The notes below the pieces were generated by a model. That model ran no database searches. It was given only the letters and a program-made list of their open reading frames with translations, and was not told where the DNA came from. The position numbers and the translations under genes were made by a program. From assembly GCF_947507565.1 (NCBI RefSeq), contig NC_089191.1, positions 1,240,001-1,304,000 of the forward strand: DNA of 64,000 bases. Reading direction: 5' to 3'. Of this stretch, positions 21,502 to 33,789 are shown in pieces. This stretch comes from Oscarella lobularis. Its lineage: Eukaryota; Porifera; Homoscleromorpha; Homosclerophorida; Oscarellidae. Numbering within the stretch: the first letter of the stretch is position 1; every line of letters begins with the position of its first letter.

Positions 21502-23501
21502 TCAAACATACTCAGTAGCTAGTTTACGACGTCCTTTTTGTTTTTTTCGCTTTGGCATTGGTGTACCACTAGTAATATCAGAAAGTGGTTTTCTTTGCCT
21601 CTTAGTTGTACCGCGCACGGGGTCAAGAGCAGCCGAACCTTGTAAGCGAATGCTCGTGGCATTGTGGTGAAACTGACGCACTGACGGATTGCTGTTTGCT
21701 CCTTCCTGGGACCGCTGCTTTCCGAAGTAAGCCTCCAGGGGATCTTGGCAAAATTTTTCATTGAGTATGAATTTTGCGCCAGGTATCTGAAGAAGGGACG
21801 ATGGAAGTTCTACAAACGACAGCACTACAAAATATGTGCTGCGTTGGCCTATTCACAAAGTAAATTCAATGATATGCTAACATGTCATCCGCAGCCCTTC
21901 GAGCGTTACATTTGATAGCATCATCTTTTCTTTTTCAGCAGATGAAAACCCTTCCCGTTTGCGAATATCGTTCTCCCAGTCCGAAAGTTATCCCAAGATA
22001 TCATTATTTAACCACTAAGGATAAAGCTAGAATAGATCTTTTACATGTATTGTTAGGTGTACGGCTGCAAATCGGGCTTACGTTTACAAATTAGAAGCCG
22101 AATGACATTTGACATTCCTACAGTCGAAGAATCTATCAAACATCTTAACAAAAGTTGCCGTTTCTCTCGTATTTTCTCGATTAATATAATCTAAAGCGGC
22201 TGCGACAGATGAGCTAAAGACTTACAATCGAAAATGCAAAGTGTTATTTTAAGTAGGTATAGAAGTTTTGATAGGCATTCATACTTGGGCAGAGAGAGAA
22301 GCGCGCATTCTCGAGAACGCCGTGAGATGAAAGTTGTCTCTTTTAATTTTAGGTAGAAGAGATAATCCCGTCTCAGAACGACTTTTTTCATACAAATCGG
22401 TCAAATGCGTCCAGCTTTTAAATTGTCAATTTTTCTGTATGAGAAAAAACGTTATACAATATTATTAATTAATATGTCAGGCAGTCGCAGTTTTACCCAA
22501 AGCGCACGAAATTGGTTTTGTGGAAAGGAATTTGACCAACAATTTCGCGTCGTTTTAATTAAGGAGATGGGGCCGGTCTGATATAAAGTATACCCATCTC
22601 TTGTCTTTGCAAAACAAATTGATTGTTTTGTACGTAACTCCGGCATCGTCGCGAGGTTCACCGTGCATTTTGAACTTGCGATTAGCAGCGGCACCGTCGC
22701 TGGTGAAGGCCACAACTTTTAGACCAATTGCTTCTATATTCCTTACAGCCTCGCAAACAATAGAAAACAGCTGGTCTGATGTAATTCCTTGAGTCTGGAA
22801 GTGAGTATAGGGAAACTCAAGATCGGAAAAGATCTCCTTACAAAGAAAGTAAGCATGTAAGTGGCGACTCTTTCTGAAGTTTCCCTATTTGCTGTCCGAG
22901 TTTGATTTTCAGCTTGTTCGAAAAGATTGCTAATGTCTCCCAAGTCTTTAAATCCAACCAACTCCAAACTGTGCTTATCGAACACAGGGTTCTCTTTGAC
23001 CTTCACCTTGTCAAAGACAAGGACGACATATTGCATGTTTAATTAAATCCGGAAAAAACCCGAACTACTTCTACAGCAGTGAGTATAATCTCTAAGAGTT
23101 TGGTCACTCGGCAGTCGCAAGATGCCAGAATTTCGTACTGATTCGTACGCGGATGAAGATTTAAACTTGAGATGAAGACAAAACTTAATAGAATTGGGGT
23201 GCCAGCGAATCTGCCGATTATCTTCCGCGCCTAATGCCTTCAGTGGCTGCTCCCAAAACAAGCAAGGTATTTTTTCCCCGGCGTGGTCATTTCTTACTTT
23301 TTCTGTCAAGCTCCGGACTAATTCACAGAAATCAGAATGACTGCCTTCTTCAAGGAGTAGGCCGTGATCTCTATTGTCGTAAGTAGACGAAAACGGACGG
23401 CATGCAGATAAGCGGACTTTTTCTGGTGTGATAAGAAACCGAATATTTGCACGATTTAAAGAGCTAATGAGACGCGACGGAGAGGCAGACTTTTTTTTCA
23501 A
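21502..23501 (-). pseudogene. P-element/THAP9-like transposase relic (copy A)
   Basis: Minus-strand pieces in order: RQIRWHPNSIKFCLHLKFKS and SAYESVRNSGILRLPS, RTLRDYTHC-like end (23501-23043); YVVLVFDKVKVKENPVFDKH and ELVGFKDLGDI (23036 down), carrying the first catalytic Asp region; KVVAFTSDGAAANRKF and SDRPHLLIKTTRN-like blocks (22720-22540); then, after a gap, the C-terminal CQDPLEAYFGKQRSQEGANS and QGSAALDPVRG (21825-21502). This order is that of P-type transposases with a cut-and-paste RNase H-like nuclease. The GTP-binding insertion and the THAP DNA-binding domain were not found. Frameshifts and a gap show it is dead. Confidence 0.7.
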
Positions 23502-23509
23502 GCCACCTC

Positions 23510-24240
23510 TGGTGTATCTTCCTCAGCACAGCGCGATACCGACAAAATTCCTTACATCTTCCCTTTTTGGCGGCGAGACGTTCTCAACATGATGCTCGAA
23601 CGGTATGCTGGGTGCCAGACGACTCAAGACTCGCAACTCTCTCAGTTTGGTCTATGGACTTTCCGATTCCTTTCTTTTCTTGAAACAGCGGAACAAATTT
23701 ATCGTCATCATTACCAGGACATAGATTTCCCTTTTAGACGGCAAGCAATAGGGTATCTAAAGATTTCGAATTGACAACGAGCGGTATGGAAGCAAGAAGA
23801 GTGCTGTTGCAGCTTAGTTATTGATTTTGACAGAACGCCTTCCAAGATAGATCAACGTTGACAACCACAGTCCGCAAGACTGCCTGTGGACGACTTCCTG
23901 TTTCAGATAATTCAATTTTGAATAATTGAAGGAAGTCGGGTTTTGTGTCAGAACACACCATTGTTCTTGCTAGGCTCCTAGCGGGTGGATGCAATCCACT
24001 TGTTTAAGATTTTATCCACCCGCTCGGTAAAAGTTTTAGGAATTCTCCACTCCGTCGAGGTTAGCTGTAGTCCAAATATCGCGTTTACTAGTCGTGGACT
24101 CGTGGTACGCCGTGAGAAACAGCGCAGTTAATTAATGTTTCATGCATAACGAAAAGACCGAACATATAGCACTCCTGAATCCTGAGTCCTGGCGGCCACT
24201 AGTCGCTCTCGCTGGAGGAACCCTCAGTGAAATCGCCAAA
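23510..24240. other. no gene recognised; small hairpin
   Basis: Contains an 11-bp inverted repeat, AGCGGGTGGAT at 23980 pairing with ATCCACCCGCT near 24013-24024. No coding motif. It may be the terminal region of the P-type or hAT relics on either side. Confidence 0.4.
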
Positions 24241-24263
24241 GTATCTCGAATTTCTTGCCACCC

Positions 24264-24860
24264 TTATTCGTCTGTTACCCCGCGACTGCCAGAGTAGTGG
24301 GGTTGGAACAGGACTCCAATTTGTCCCCGGGGGCCATTCATCAATCGGAGTAAGTGATCCAATGTTTTGCTCTTTAATCGGTTTCGAATGGGCGTCATTA
24401 TTCGATTCATTTCTGAGAAAACTCTCTCAGCGTCCGTGAACGTTGCCGGCAGTACCAGAATTCTAGCAGTAACTTCTAAGACCTTGGGGAAAGCTGCCGC
24501 CATTGCAGGTCAATTTTGAGGACGCCAAAGTTCAGCGACTTCTCTTTCCAGCGTTGCTGGCTCTAGCGCAGATGCCATCGCGGCGTATGAGTGAAACTCG
24601 TTTCAAAACAAAAATTCCTCGTAGCCGAAAAATTCTGCTACGGCCATAATAGCAGTGGCAGGAGCTGATGGTGCGTGCTGAGGATGAAAGTGTCCAAGAA
24701 GTGAAACAAGTTCAATTTGAGGAAATCGTCTTGTTACGTTTTCAATGACGGCATCAACTAAGATTGAGTGAAAGGTGTTTCGGCAAGCCCTTTGCTTCTG
24801 CCTCTTCTTCGAGGATGCCCTCGACGTCCTCCATGTCTAACTGGGCGACCAGTTCGCCCA
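24264..24860 (-). pseudogene. hAT transposase C-terminal relic
   Basis: The C-terminal frame (24503-24264) contains FPKVLEVTARILVLPATFTD followed by AERVFSEMNRI and IRNRLKSKTLDHLLRL, the hAT dimerisation motif. Upstream frames give EDVEGILEEEAEAKGLPKHL, LVDAVIENVTRRFPQIE and LLGHFHPQHAPSAPAT, the approach to that domain. A stop separates the parts near 24520. The RNase H core and BED zinc finger were not identified upstream. Confidence 0.7.
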
Positions 24861-25129
24861 TGGCTGCATTCATGGATGCGTCGAGTGAATCACTGCTGTT
24901 CGATGAGCTCATTGATGGCTGGCAGACCCGGGTTTCGTCGAGTATTCGACTTCTTCAGTGCCAAAGTTAGCTCTTTGCGCGATTTCCACGTATATATAAT
25001 TTTCTTGTGTGAATTTTTAATTTCAGAAAACGGTTTGCGTCTCTGGCCATCTGCAAAGCTTTTTTCGCTCCAAACAATTATGGATGTGGCAAGATCTACC
25101 GCTTTATTAGCGAGAAGCTTTCGCAATTT

Positions 25130-25917
25130 AGCAGGAAGTCTCCGCCTTTCCAGTGAGATTCATATTGGAGGAGTTGCGTTGGGCTGTATCCAGGGGCGGG
25201 GCCGTTTGACGAAGGGGGTTCCTTTAGGCTTATGTAGCGGTTAGGTGGGGTAGGCGAGGGTAAGGGTATGGTTAGGTTCGGAATATGTATGGAATTGTGG
25301 GCTATTTCAGGCGGCGGGATCTTTAAGGGTTCCTGTAGTATAGGTTGTGCACGCGTCATGCACGTGCAGGGCGGTGGGTGCACGCGAGGGGTTTATTAGG
25401 CCTATTGAATGCATTTATGGGTTGTTAGGTTTAAGTTGTAGAATGGTATATTAAAAACTGCCAGAAATGTCTGTTTTTCAAGCCGTTTTAATAACGTGAT
25501 CATACGAGCCGGTAAAAGGCTGTGTCGAAATAAACCTTAGGACAGAAGGGGAGGCGCTTATATGGTAATACAAAGCGAAAAAACGAGCATGCGCAAAACC
25601 ACACTTTTGTGTTACATTATTATTAGAAATTTGAATCGCTCACAGACAGAGCAGTACCCGAATAAGGGCAAAACATACAGCACGAACCAAACAGAGCACA
25701 GGGCAAAACATACAGCGTGAACAAATCAGACCACAACTAACATCTAACAATAAACACTAAAATCAGTTCTTCTTCAGCCAAGACTTGAACTCCATATAAG
25801 TCCGGTACAAAAGACGTGATCTCTCAGACACCGGAACGGAAACCATAGGACTCTTCCTGGAACGATAAAAAGGATTTAAGGCAAAATTCCGAACAATAGG
25901 ATTTGAAGAATGTCAAA
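25130..25917. other. no gene recognised
   Basis: 25190-25390 is G/T-rich with GGTTAGG-like runs and a GGGGCGGGGCCG block near the start, possibly part of a SINE or satellite. 25660-25730 holds a short partial duplication (AGGGCAAAACATACAGC twice, about 40 bp apart) that may belong to the 3' tail of the LINE. Confidence 0.4.
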
Positions 25918-26307
25918 TCAGCCAAGGGAAAAGTAACGGATGTTTTTCAGAATGTCCTCCATTTCAACAAAATGGCCTCCATACATCTCCTTCAGCGAAG
26001 TTCTATCCGAGTTCCGTAGACCTCGTCTGAAGCCACGTCTCCAAGTCGCATGGAGGACACTAGCCACCTCAGACGTCCGCAATCGCCATAACTCACTCCC
26101 ATACGCCAATATGGGCCGTAGAATCGAGTCCATAATCTTCTTCCACACCTGGAGCTGTATCCCAACGCCAGGCACAAGACCCAAAATGCCAAACACCGCC
26201 GAGTAGAACCGTCGGCACCGCGCCAAAACACCTGCCTCATCCGAGATAATAACTGAAGATATGACATGACCCAAGTGCAAAAAATCTTCTACCACCTGCA
26301 AGTCCAT
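25918..26307 (-). pseudogene. LINE ORF2 C-terminal region
   Basis: Contains VEDFLHLGHVIS, KIMDSILRPILAYGSELW and a basic segment (WRRGFRRGLRN), matching the thumb and post-RT region of LINEs. It continues the RT in a shifted frame. Confidence 0.7.
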
Positions 26308-27281
26308 CCAACAAAAAGGTAGGAATAGCTACATCAACCCGAGACGATGACTTGAAAACCATTGCTTTACTCTTTCCAACATTAAATTTCAACAGATTCT
26401 GCCTAGAAAAATCGGCACACAACGATAGCAAGGCCTGTAAACCCTGCCGGGTTGATGAAGTGAGGGCTATGTCGTCCGCAAATAAAGCGCAACCACAAAA
26501 GCAAAAATTCGCCCAGGGGCCATACCCAGACGCTGCCAATGACTTAACGAGACCATCGATGAAAACAGTGAACAAAACTGGCGATAGCACACTACCCTGA
26601 CGTACACCGTTGGTGGTAGAAAACGGCGAAAGAAAAGCCGAGTCCCACCGTACCATCACTTCCAGACTTAAATACCACTTTCTCAAGAACCGTACAAGAA
26701 AGGTGGTAGGAGTACCACGCTGTAATAGCTTCAGAAAGAGTAGAGGATGGACCAACCGATCATAAGCATTAGACAAATCGAGAAAACAGCTCATTGCCAT
26801 TCTCCAGAAAATGTAGGACTGTCTCACGAACAGAATAGGAACAAACATCACATCCCTGACCCTTTTTGAAACCAAACTGCTGATCTGAGGTCGCCCAGCA
26901 TGTCGAAAATTTCTGCAGGATGACATTTTCTAGCAACTTCCCAAGAAATAACGACAAGGCAATTCCTCGATAATTATCCGGACTATTTAAATCGCCGCTC
27001 TTATTCTTGACAATCGGCGCCACAACAGTACCGCGAAGTAGCCGAGGGATGCATCCATGTTTCAAAAGCCCACTAAAGAGCCAAGCAAGATGCCCAAACA
27101 ACTCGTCAGAAGCGAACCGAAAATGCCCCGGTTGTAAACCGTCCAAGCCAGCCGCTTTCCCAGCTTTGAGCCTGGTTGCCGCTTGACAACATTCATCCAA
27201 CGTAACGCTCCAACGAAACCAAGACATCCGGCTGGAGTCTGCTTGCAACTCGGCATCCAAATCTTGATTCAACTGATCCAA
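26237..27281 (-). pseudogene. LINE reverse transcriptase domain
   Basis: RT fingers and palm are readable: RLKAGKAAGLDGLQPGHF, PIVKNKSGDLNSPDNYRGIA (motif 1-2), FGFKKGQGC, a shift, then MSCFLDLSNAYDRL (motif A with catalytic Asp), GVRQGSVLSPVLFTVFIDGL (motif B) and ALFADDIALTSST (motif C, FADD). All three catalytic Asp are present, but one frameshift near 26800 separates the halves. Confidence 0.8.
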
Positions 27282-27435
27282 AACAACAGCATCCTGTAAA
27301 TTCCCAAGTTTAGAAAAATGGGAGTGCCAAAACTCGCAAATCTCCTCAGCTGACTCAGCCTGACCAAACTTGACATTAGAGCAAGTCGACTTTCCTCCTC
27401 GACATCTGCGAACTTTTTCCAGAATTCTGATTCAT

Positions 27436-28189
27436 CTACACGTACCCTGCAAGGAATCCAGTAAGTGGCTCCCCGCTAGCTGCTCCCGTGAACGCCGAGC
27501 AGCCCGACGGGCGTGAAGAACGGAACTCGGGACGCTTGACTCGCATTTGCTGAAAGGCTTCTCCAGAACGCGGTTTCCCCAACTTTTTCCACTTCTGATA
27601 AGCGGCTGACGCTTCTTTCTGAGCCTGACTGAGCGCCTTAGACCAACCAGGCTTTCTACAGCCAGGTGGCGGTTTCCGCGGAATACAACGCCGAGCAGCT
27701 CGTTTCAACGCATCCACGATCCGGTCACAGTAATCCAAAAGCGTATCACTATGATCACACTCTAGACTGGGTGAAGAGCAACAAATAGCGTCCGTCAGCA
27801 CCGCTATCTTTCCGAGGCGAGAGGAAAGGTCGTCCTGAAAAGACTTGATACAATTGCCCGGACATCTGTTCCAATCAAGCCGACCAACAACAGGAACACT
27901 TGAACCGCCCGTCGGTGCCAGAATATCAACAGCCAGAAACATCTCAATCGGCCAATGATACATCTGAGACACCATCAATAACGCGGAAACGGTCCACTTG
28001 CAAATAGCCAGACACAACTGGTTTCCATTCGCGCGGACAAGGTGTAATTTTCCGCCCCTTATGTTCTAACGCGGAAATTCTATTGCGCTTTTCCGCGATT
28101 CTATGGAGGCGACCAAGGCTACGAAAACGTTTTTGCATAACTTGATAGGGACGCTGACTGGTGCAACAATTATCTAACAATTGCAACAA
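27436..28189 (-). pseudogene. LINE linker between endonuclease and RT
   Basis: Includes HWPIEMFLAVDI (end of the endonuclease, an SDHxP-like position), DLSSRLGKIAVLTDAI and GCRKPGWSKALSQAQKEASA (the PWWNxEL-like linker). The two overlapping frames at 27944-28017 indicate a shift. Confidence 0.6.
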
Positions 28190-28480
28190 AGGTATAAAAA
28201 TTGTAACAATGGGCGAACGATGGTTGGTTGCTTGCTAAAAATGTAGCAACTTCGAAGCAACCGGATTTGCCAAAAGCCATTGACAATGTAGCAGTTTATT
28301 TATTTACACATTCATTCATAATCCAGAAAGCGCAAAAAAGGACGAAGCGCTACAAAAATTTGAGGGAGAATCATTCTCCCTCGAAGAATGCCACGCCGCT
28401 GGGTAAGCGGCTTTCGAACCGTAAAGAACTAATAAAGAACCTTTTCTATTTCTCCAGCCACGAAATCCCAGAGAAGCTCA

Positions 28481-28528
28481 AGACGCTGCTGACAGCTAAG
28501 GCTGACAGCTAAGCTGCCAGCAGCGTCT
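28481..28528. repeat. hairpin with 17-bp arms
   Basis: AGACGCTGCTGACAGCT at 28481-28497 pairs with 28512-28528 with one mismatch. The loop itself carries a second copy of CTGACAGCTAAG. Confidence 0.7.
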
Positions 28529-29971
28529 ATGAAAAAACGAAACGGCAGACCCAAAACGGGATAAGAACGGCGAGCAAGAGCGTATTTGGCGCTCAAAAAC
28601 GTGATGTGGGTGAGATTTTTTTCACGCGACCCGATCGCTCGCTCGATCGTTCGATCGAGCGTGATATATGCGACTTTTTCTACAGTACGGGACAGGGCTA
28701 GGACGCGAAATCGTCGCGTGCTGCCTGTTCGCAAAGAGCGGGCCAACGTACTGTTGGCCCGCTGCCGTACAGACCGTTCTTCGGGATCTGTACCCCGAAG
28801 ACGTCCAAGATCGAGCGGATCCCGGCGCTCGGTCCCGCGATGAGTCAGGTAGGCGCTATTGCCTATTTCTAGACACATACAGCTTACCTTTCTCTAGAGG
28901 CCCATCGTCGATGTCGAGCTGGCCACGCTTCTCGAAGAATTTGACGCGAGAAGCGTCGAAACGGCGAAACAAAGTGGCCAAGAAAATTGATTAGTATATA
29001 ATATACTTATATATCATATTATCTATTGCTTTACTAACTTGAAAAATATCTTATGCATAAAAATCTAAGAAAGAGACCACTTTTCTGTGCAGTAGCGCGC
29101 GTTAGTTCGAGACCTTCTCTCGTTGGACGGACACTGCAGACGTTCCCTCGCGACGATCGAACACGCGAGTCGGCGAAAGAATAGCATATACCCTAAAGTT
29201 TCTTGAGCCTGTTTTTTTTACATTTTTTAAGGCCTTATGAGCCCCCTACCACCTTAAGAGCACAAAGCACAATGGGCACTGGTGCCTTTGCATTGGCACT
29301 TATTGTTATTAGGGCATGTAATTTAGGTTTTTTACAAATGCTTTTGTAACCGTTATTTTGCCGTCCTTTGTACCCTTATTCGCATAGACACACAGACGAC
29401 AGATGCTTAGGTTGGGAAATGATTTGTCACAAATGTGATAAGCTGATATGCGCCGTTTTTTCGTTGCTGAGAATTGTCTGCCAGTGATAGAACATCATAT
29501 CTAGGTCCTGTTATCTACAACATACTTTAGTTAAAGCTTTGGAATTTCTCTTTGCTGCTTTACCATAAGGTTTATGGCCAGGAATTTTATAACCAAGTTG
29601 TCGCAAAGAAGACTTTTCTTGCAAAAAATTAGCAGTAACTGTGAGTGACAAATTTGGCTATGTTTTCAAAGCATTACCACGAGTTAGTGTACAAGATTGC
29701 CACTCCTACGCTATTCATTTATTCAGTCACCTTACTTACTGCTGACACATCTGAAGGAATACGTCCAGCATTGCCTGAAAAAACAAGAATGCCTGATAAT
29801 AGTAGTGTTTGCTCCCGTGGCTTTAGCTTTGTTCCTCGCTCTTAGGACAGCCAGCCATGCCTTTCGCCTTTATGTTTTCAGAGTCTCTTCCAAAAGACTC
29901 TATTCCGACCCACCCCATCGCGTGAGTTTTGTGACGTCACGAAAGTGATACGTTGTATAGCGTACGTGCTT

Positions 29972-30019
29972 ATAACCGTACCGTGCCGTACTGAGTATTG
30001 TACGGTACGGTACGGTTAT
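29972..30019. repeat. hairpin with 20-bp GC-rich arms
   Basis: Arms 29972-29991 and 30000-30019 pair with one mismatch around an 8-bp loop. The arms are built from a repeated ACCGT/ACGGT unit. Confidence 0.75.
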
Positions 30020-30482
30020 GTCATCCTAGCTGTGAACCAACAATTACATTACCCGTCTTCCCTCCTTTCTATGCGGGTTCAGTGTGGGAGGGGCGGCACA
30101 GGCTGCTTCCGAGGGGTGTTCGGTCTCTTCTGCAGTTCCGGTGGAGTTATCTCGTCAGGGTGCTACTCTTTCTGGCTTGGTTCAGGCGGTTGCAGCCCTG
30201 ACGCAGAAGGTTTCAGAATTCTCGTCGCGGACGAATAGTGAAGTTTCAAATACAGGGCCAAATCTCTGTGGTGTACCTGAGGAGGGTGAAGGCGAGGCCC
30301 CTTCGGGGGATCTAACTCGGGAAGAAGGTGAGGCCCCTTTGGGGGCTTCCTTTGGGGTCAGCGATGCTCGTAGTGGAGCATTATTACAATATTATCAATT
30401 ATCATTATTATCACGTTAACAGGTTTGTCTCCTTTGATAATCTAAAGAAAACCAAATTAATGGAGCCCTATTGTAACAAATA

Positions 30483-33400
30483 CTACTGTGACGGGTGAAT
30501 ATAGTCATGTGCCGTCACTGCCGTTTCGCGTCTCCATACCAAGTGCAGCACTTGAGTCCTTCTGTCAAAGAAATTAGCGCCACTATGACTGGAAGCCAGT
30601 TTGGGAACAAATTGGGATTTCTCGGCACTTGTGAGAGCCTTGCCTTGCACGGCAAATGGCTCTAAAAAGATTCCGTCCTGCATAGACACATATGAGTCAA
30701 CGGAATCAAGTGAACAACTCAGTTGCCAGTACCTTGTACACGTCTTTGCGCTGAGGATTTTTGTACCAGATGGATAGCTTGATGATGATCCGACGTCCCC
30801 CCGATGGTGTTCAGCAGATGAAAGCGGAAATGGCCTGGATTGGAGCCCGTAAACCACAGGTGATACTCCGTTCCCAGGGCGACGATCGTGTAGAAAGACG
30901 ATAATCGTTTCAAACACGTGTAGTAAGTGCACCAACCTGAACATACGAGAGAGCACAAAGGTGACAGTATAGATAAACGCACCGTGATCCATCGGTCCGT
31001 TGAGCAAATCTTTATAGGGTCCGGTGCCAAGATCTCCTCCGTGCAATGCTATGGGCGAGATTCGTCTCGTTTCCGAGTCAGCGTCCATGCTCTCAGCGAT
31101 CAGCATCTGATGATTGATCTCTGAGCATCGATACGCATTCCACTCCGCTTCGAACTTGCACCCTCCTATAGGACTAGCAAAGCTTCTAAATAAGAATCTC
31201 GTTCAACCACCGTTTTTCGGAAAGATATCTCTATCATACCCATTCTCTCCCCGAGCAATGCCTCTACTCTGTACGACGTCGCTCGCCTTGAGACGAGTTG
31301 TCGGATCGCTTTCGTCGTCAAGATTCGTTTCGGGAAGCCGATCGATGTAGTTGGCAAACCGAAGTTCTGCCTGAGGAACAATAGATCCTCGTTTACCTCC
31401 AGCGGTTGTAACCAGCGTCCCGTCGAGGTCGTGCACAATAGAATGCTTCGGTCCGTCGCAATCCATGTCCACGCAATCCTAGACAAAGAGATAACGCGCA
31501 TCCATATTAGGCATAATATGACCGTCTCACTTCCTGAACGATCCACGCCAGATCGGGAGGATACATGTGTGCAAGTCGACTGCTAAGGACGTTCATCAGA
31601 TTGATCAATCGGAAATAATTCGGATGCATGGCGTCCGGTGACAGTTTGTTGTTTCCGATAGCAAACGCTTTTTTGCCGCACATGTTGGATTCGCTGACGA
31701 AATTTGCGAAGGTCGTGTCCGTGAAATTGACCTGACCTCGAATAGCAGGATAACTTTTCGCTGTGCAAAAAAACGGCAAATATAAAATGCACCGCTGCGT
31801 TCAAAGTACTTACGTTTATGCCACGGTCCTGTCCGTCCATCTTCCCTCTCTTTTTTGAAAACGTCGACATCATTATGCCCAATTTGGCGGCGTCTGGTGT
31901 CGAGCACACGCTTGGACAGTGATTAGGCACCTGATCCATACACGACTCCGCGTCCGTCGTTCCCACTATGAAACTTCCATCGACTCTGACGCTTTTCTCT
32001 CGAAGAAATGCTTCACCGTATCTGGCCCAAAAATGTTTAAGCAAAGTCCGGTGTGACCAACGGCCACCGCCAACTCGCGGAAAGCGAGAGAGCTAGCCGT
32101 CCAGGCAAATACACCGTATTCCCACTGTCGAGCGGCAGTGAAGCCTCCCGCTCCGGTGCACGAGTCGCTGAAGCCCATGACGACCAATCCTGTCATTCCG
32201 GTATGAGCAGAATTACCCCAAAACAAAGCCTAGACCATAAAAATATTCGCGTATGCGACACTTTTCCTTTACGTCGTGTACCTGACTTGCGTTAGGAGCA
32301 GCGCCATCAACGCACGGTTCACCGGGATAAATAAACCCGATTCTCTGATAGGCAGCAGCGACATTGTCTTGTATGATGTTTCCTTTTCCACTTATTTCAA
32401 AGGTCGCTGGGAAATCAACGGCGTGGTTATCAGCGGGACGGTCTACCTGATAGCTCAACGTCCTCACGCCCAAATTTCCCGTCACTTTGCTGTCATCCGC
32501 TCGAAGTTGGAAGGTAGGGCCAATCGATTGGTACACAACGTTATCGGAGAACTCAATTCCGTTCTTACTCAGCGCTCCAAACCCGGTATTGAATCCCGTG
32601 TGTATAGAGCTATGTCGTACGTATGAGCAGCCCATTTCCGATACGCCGTTGAGAAAAACCACAACGTATCGCGGATCCCGGTTGCTCGTGAACCCGCCTT
32701 GGCCGCAGTTCGAAAATTCGACGCCGTCAATGTAGGCTTTTCCGTATTGACGTAGCCGACCTTGAGGCAGAGCGCCGATGATTACTCGACAGCCACGGAT
32801 ATCGATGATTTATCGTCCTCGGCGCCGACGACGCGAACATTGCGAGAGAAAAGTCCAACTTCGGCGGCTAGTTTCTTGCTTTGCCAACGCGAGTGAGCGC
32901 TCGAGGCGTCGGCACCGCTCAGAAACGTCTCGACTTGGTGATCGAATTGAAGGGGTTTCGTTAGAGTGACTACGGCATCGACGACCGATTGAACGGTCAC
33001 GATTTCCGTCTGCTCCGGATCGTACGTCGTCGACGTTACGACGAGCTGCTCGCCCGGTTTCCAATCGGGAGACGCGTCCAAGTGCAGATCGGTGCTTCCG
33101 ACCGTTGCAGTACGCTCGAGGTGCGTCCAATCAACGGTCCTCTGCGATCCGCGAAGAAATAGCTAAACGAGAAGAAAATATTCACTGAAAAGGCTAGCGA
33201 TTCTAGTAAACGTGCCTCTCCGAATACGGCAATGGCTTTGGATCCAACGTTGAGATTGCGACCGTAACGAATTTCCTCTGTGTTTCTGTCGCCTTGCAGA
33301 TTAATTGTCGCGCGGTGACTGAACGAGTTTTCTTTGTCTCCAACGTAAAATCTAGCGTTCACTCCGAGAAGCAAAATCTAGCCAGAAAACAGATATAGGA

Positions 33401-33500
33401 CGACGATGGCGGACTGCAAGACGACTCTCCTTACCCAGGTAGTTGGATTACTCCATCGACGCCACGTCGATTCGTATTCTTCCTCGCCCCCAACGTCAGG
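30483..33500 (-). pseudogene. PKHD1L1: fibrocystin-L-like (PKHD1L1) gene segment: G8 and parallel beta-helix region
   Basis: Exons on the minus strand: about 33500-33435, 33377-33212, 33162-32282, 32229-31814, 31760-31529 and 31478-30483. Readable in order: TWRRWSNPTTW (start of a G8 domain), NVGSKAIAVFGEA, VDWTHLERTATVGSTDLHL, DWKPGEQLVVTSTTYDPEQT, GCSYVRHSSIHTGFNTGFG, GPTFQLRADDSKVTGN, DCVDMDCDGPKHSIVHDLDG, AESMDADSETRRISP and NGPMDHG. These are hallmarks of PKHD1L1-type extracellular proteins. At least four single-base frame changes occur (near 32800, 32000, 31860, 31200). Only the second half of such a protein is present. Frame changes may be decay or consensus error. Confidence 0.8.
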
Positions 33501-33632
33501 CACAATTATCTAATCCGCTATTATAAATAGCGGAAATAGTATTATATTGTAATTAATATTTCAATCATAATTATCAAGTAATTATTTGAACTGTAGACAT
33601 CATGTTTCTTCTTAGATGACCGAAGGTAATCT

Positions 33633-33780
33633 AGCGTCTCCGCTAGCGCCACCATCACCGTCTCTAGCGTCTCCGCTAGCGCCACCATCACCGTCTCTTC
33701 CGCTAGCGCCACCATCATCGTCTCTTCCGCTAGCGCCACCATCACCGTCTCTTCCGCTAGCGCCACCCTCACCGCACGAA
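33633..33780 (+). repeat. minisatellite of about 27-bp units
   Basis: Five copies of a unit containing CCGCTAGCGCCACCATCACC and a CGTCTCT spacer; the first unit is a few bases longer. In one plus-strand frame the units read as a repeated PLAPPSPSL motif, but there is no protein context. Confidence 0.8.
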
Positions 33781-33789
33781 GATGCTGCG

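Larger units (their letters stand above)
25918..28190 (-). mobile_element. non-LTR retrotransposon (LINE), 5'-truncated
   Basis: Read on the minus strand: endonuclease-RT linker (28189-27436), RT (27281-26237) and a C-terminal region (26307-25918). The order and motifs are those of APE-type LINEs such as the CR1/Jockey/RTE groups. The catalytic endonuclease core upstream is missing, so the copy is 5'-truncated as is usual for LINEs. Frame changes near 27430, 26900 and 26290 show it is inactive. No clear poly-A or target duplication was recognised. Confidence 0.8.
28200..30480. other. no gene recognised; several palindromes
   Basis: A 149-residue minus-strand frame (28878-28429) and a 108-residue plus-strand frame (28668-28994) overlap each other and match nothing known to me. 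28630-28665 is a CGATCG-rich palindromic stretch. 30084-30419 gives a 111-residue Glu/Gly-rich plus-strand frame with a repeated GEAP motif, possibly a gag-like start, unsupported by any domain. Confidence 0.35.

Noticed and set aside
24764-25244. 158-residue plus-strand frame
   Set aside because: Antisense to the hAT-like fragment, which shows recognisable motifs on the minus strand.
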